7,104 nt of DNA from Pseudomonadota bacterium (GTDB lineage: Bacteria > Pseudomonadota > Alphaproteobacteria > Rhizobiales > Hyphomicrobiaceae), in the NCBI GenBank assembly GCA_023412745.1, contig JAEZBZ010000030.1, positions 1 to 7,104 of the forward strand, written 5' to 3'. Both the position numbers and the translations under genes were made by a program. Of the stretch, positions 6,875-7,104 are shown piece after piece. The notes under the pieces were generated by a model. That model searched no databases and was not told where the DNA came from. It saw only the letters and a program-made list of their open reading frames with translations. The number at the start of each line of letters is the position of its first letter. Within the stretch, counting starts at the first letter, position 1.

Positions 6875-7104
6875 TCGCCAGAGGCGGATGCGGATCTATT
6901 GCGAACCGACAACTTCCGAGCAGTACAGCTCGTGCGGACGTTCGAAAGTTGGAGCGTAGTTCGGTCCTCGGGCATCGAGGGCGATGACGTGAGCGAGTCG
7001 CATGACAAGATCAATATGCTGGCACAATACGTCGGCGAGCGGACATGGTCGGGGCGGCCATTATTGGCCGCAAGCGCTGCTAGTCCGACGGCAGCTTTTG
7101 GGAC
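6875..7104 (+). other. Open plus-strand frame to right edge, possible broken gene
   Basis: After an in-frame TAG at 6872-6874 the plus strand is open for 76 codons to the window edge. The translation is plausible protein (for example NFRAVQLVRTFESWSVV, then DDVSESHDKINMLAQYVGER), but the first in-frame ATG comes only at about codon 47 and no ribosome binding site is evident. The minus strand is also open across the same bases, from the edge to a stop at 6841-6843, with a low-complexity Ser/Thr/Arg-rich translation. I judge the plus frame the better candidate. It could be a gene with its start lost, a gene with a downstream start, or chance. No family recognised. Confidence 0.22.
7054..7071. 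repeat. GC-rich inverted repeat (hairpin)
   Basis: GCGGCCA and TGGCCGC form a perfect 7-base stem around a TTAT loop. No run of T follows on either strand, so it is not a standard intrinsic terminator. It lies about 210 bases after the amidase stop and inside the open plus frame, so it may have no function. Confidence 0.4.

Noticed and set aside
7054..7071. The GC-rich hairpin as the operon terminator
   Set aside because: No T-run follows on either strand, and it sits more than 200 bases past the amidase stop. No other good terminator hairpin was seen directly after 6844.

Overview
The window reads as GC-rich proteobacterial DNA. The codon usage, the ABC-free TRAP uptake genes and the GntR/amidase setting are typical of soil or plant-associated Alphaproteobacteria (Rhizobiales-like), or less likely Betaproteobacteria. 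This placement is inferred from style only; no rRNA or marker gene is present.

Layout, left to right. (1) Positions 1-1081, minus strand: one long uninterrupted reading frame that enters at an ATG near 1081 and leaves the window at its left edge. It is a partial gene of unknown function. (2) Positions 1082-1744: about 660 bases without a convincing complete gene. The last 60 bases are AT-rich and carry promoter-like and palindromic elements. (3) Positions 1745-6844, plus strand: a compact five-gene cluster. It runs FCD-type GntR regulator, TRAP solute-binding protein (dctP), small TRAP membrane subunit (dctQ), large TRAP membrane subunit (dctM), then an amidase-signature hydrolase. The junctions are a 17-base overlap, two 4-base ATGA overlaps and one 22-base gap, so a single transcript is likely. 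(4) Positions 6845-7104: no recognisable gene, but a plus-strand frame stays open to the right edge and there is a GC-rich hairpin.

How the genes probably work together. DctP, exported by a signal peptide with a twin arginine, captures a small organic acid in the periplasm and hands it to the DctQ/DctM membrane complex for ion-driven import. The amidase has no signal peptide and an intact Lys-cisSer-Ser triad, so it would cut an amide bond in the imported compound in the cytoplasm. The GntR protein, first in the operon, is the natural candidate to sense that compound or its product and to repress its own operon. The substrate cannot be read from the sequence. The likely guess is a carboxylate that also carries an amide.

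The window shows a fairly conventional catabolic/uptake operon beside an unidentified gene. I see no CRISPR array, tRNA, rRNA, insertion sequence or complete mobile element. The least explained part is the left-hand minus-strand gene.
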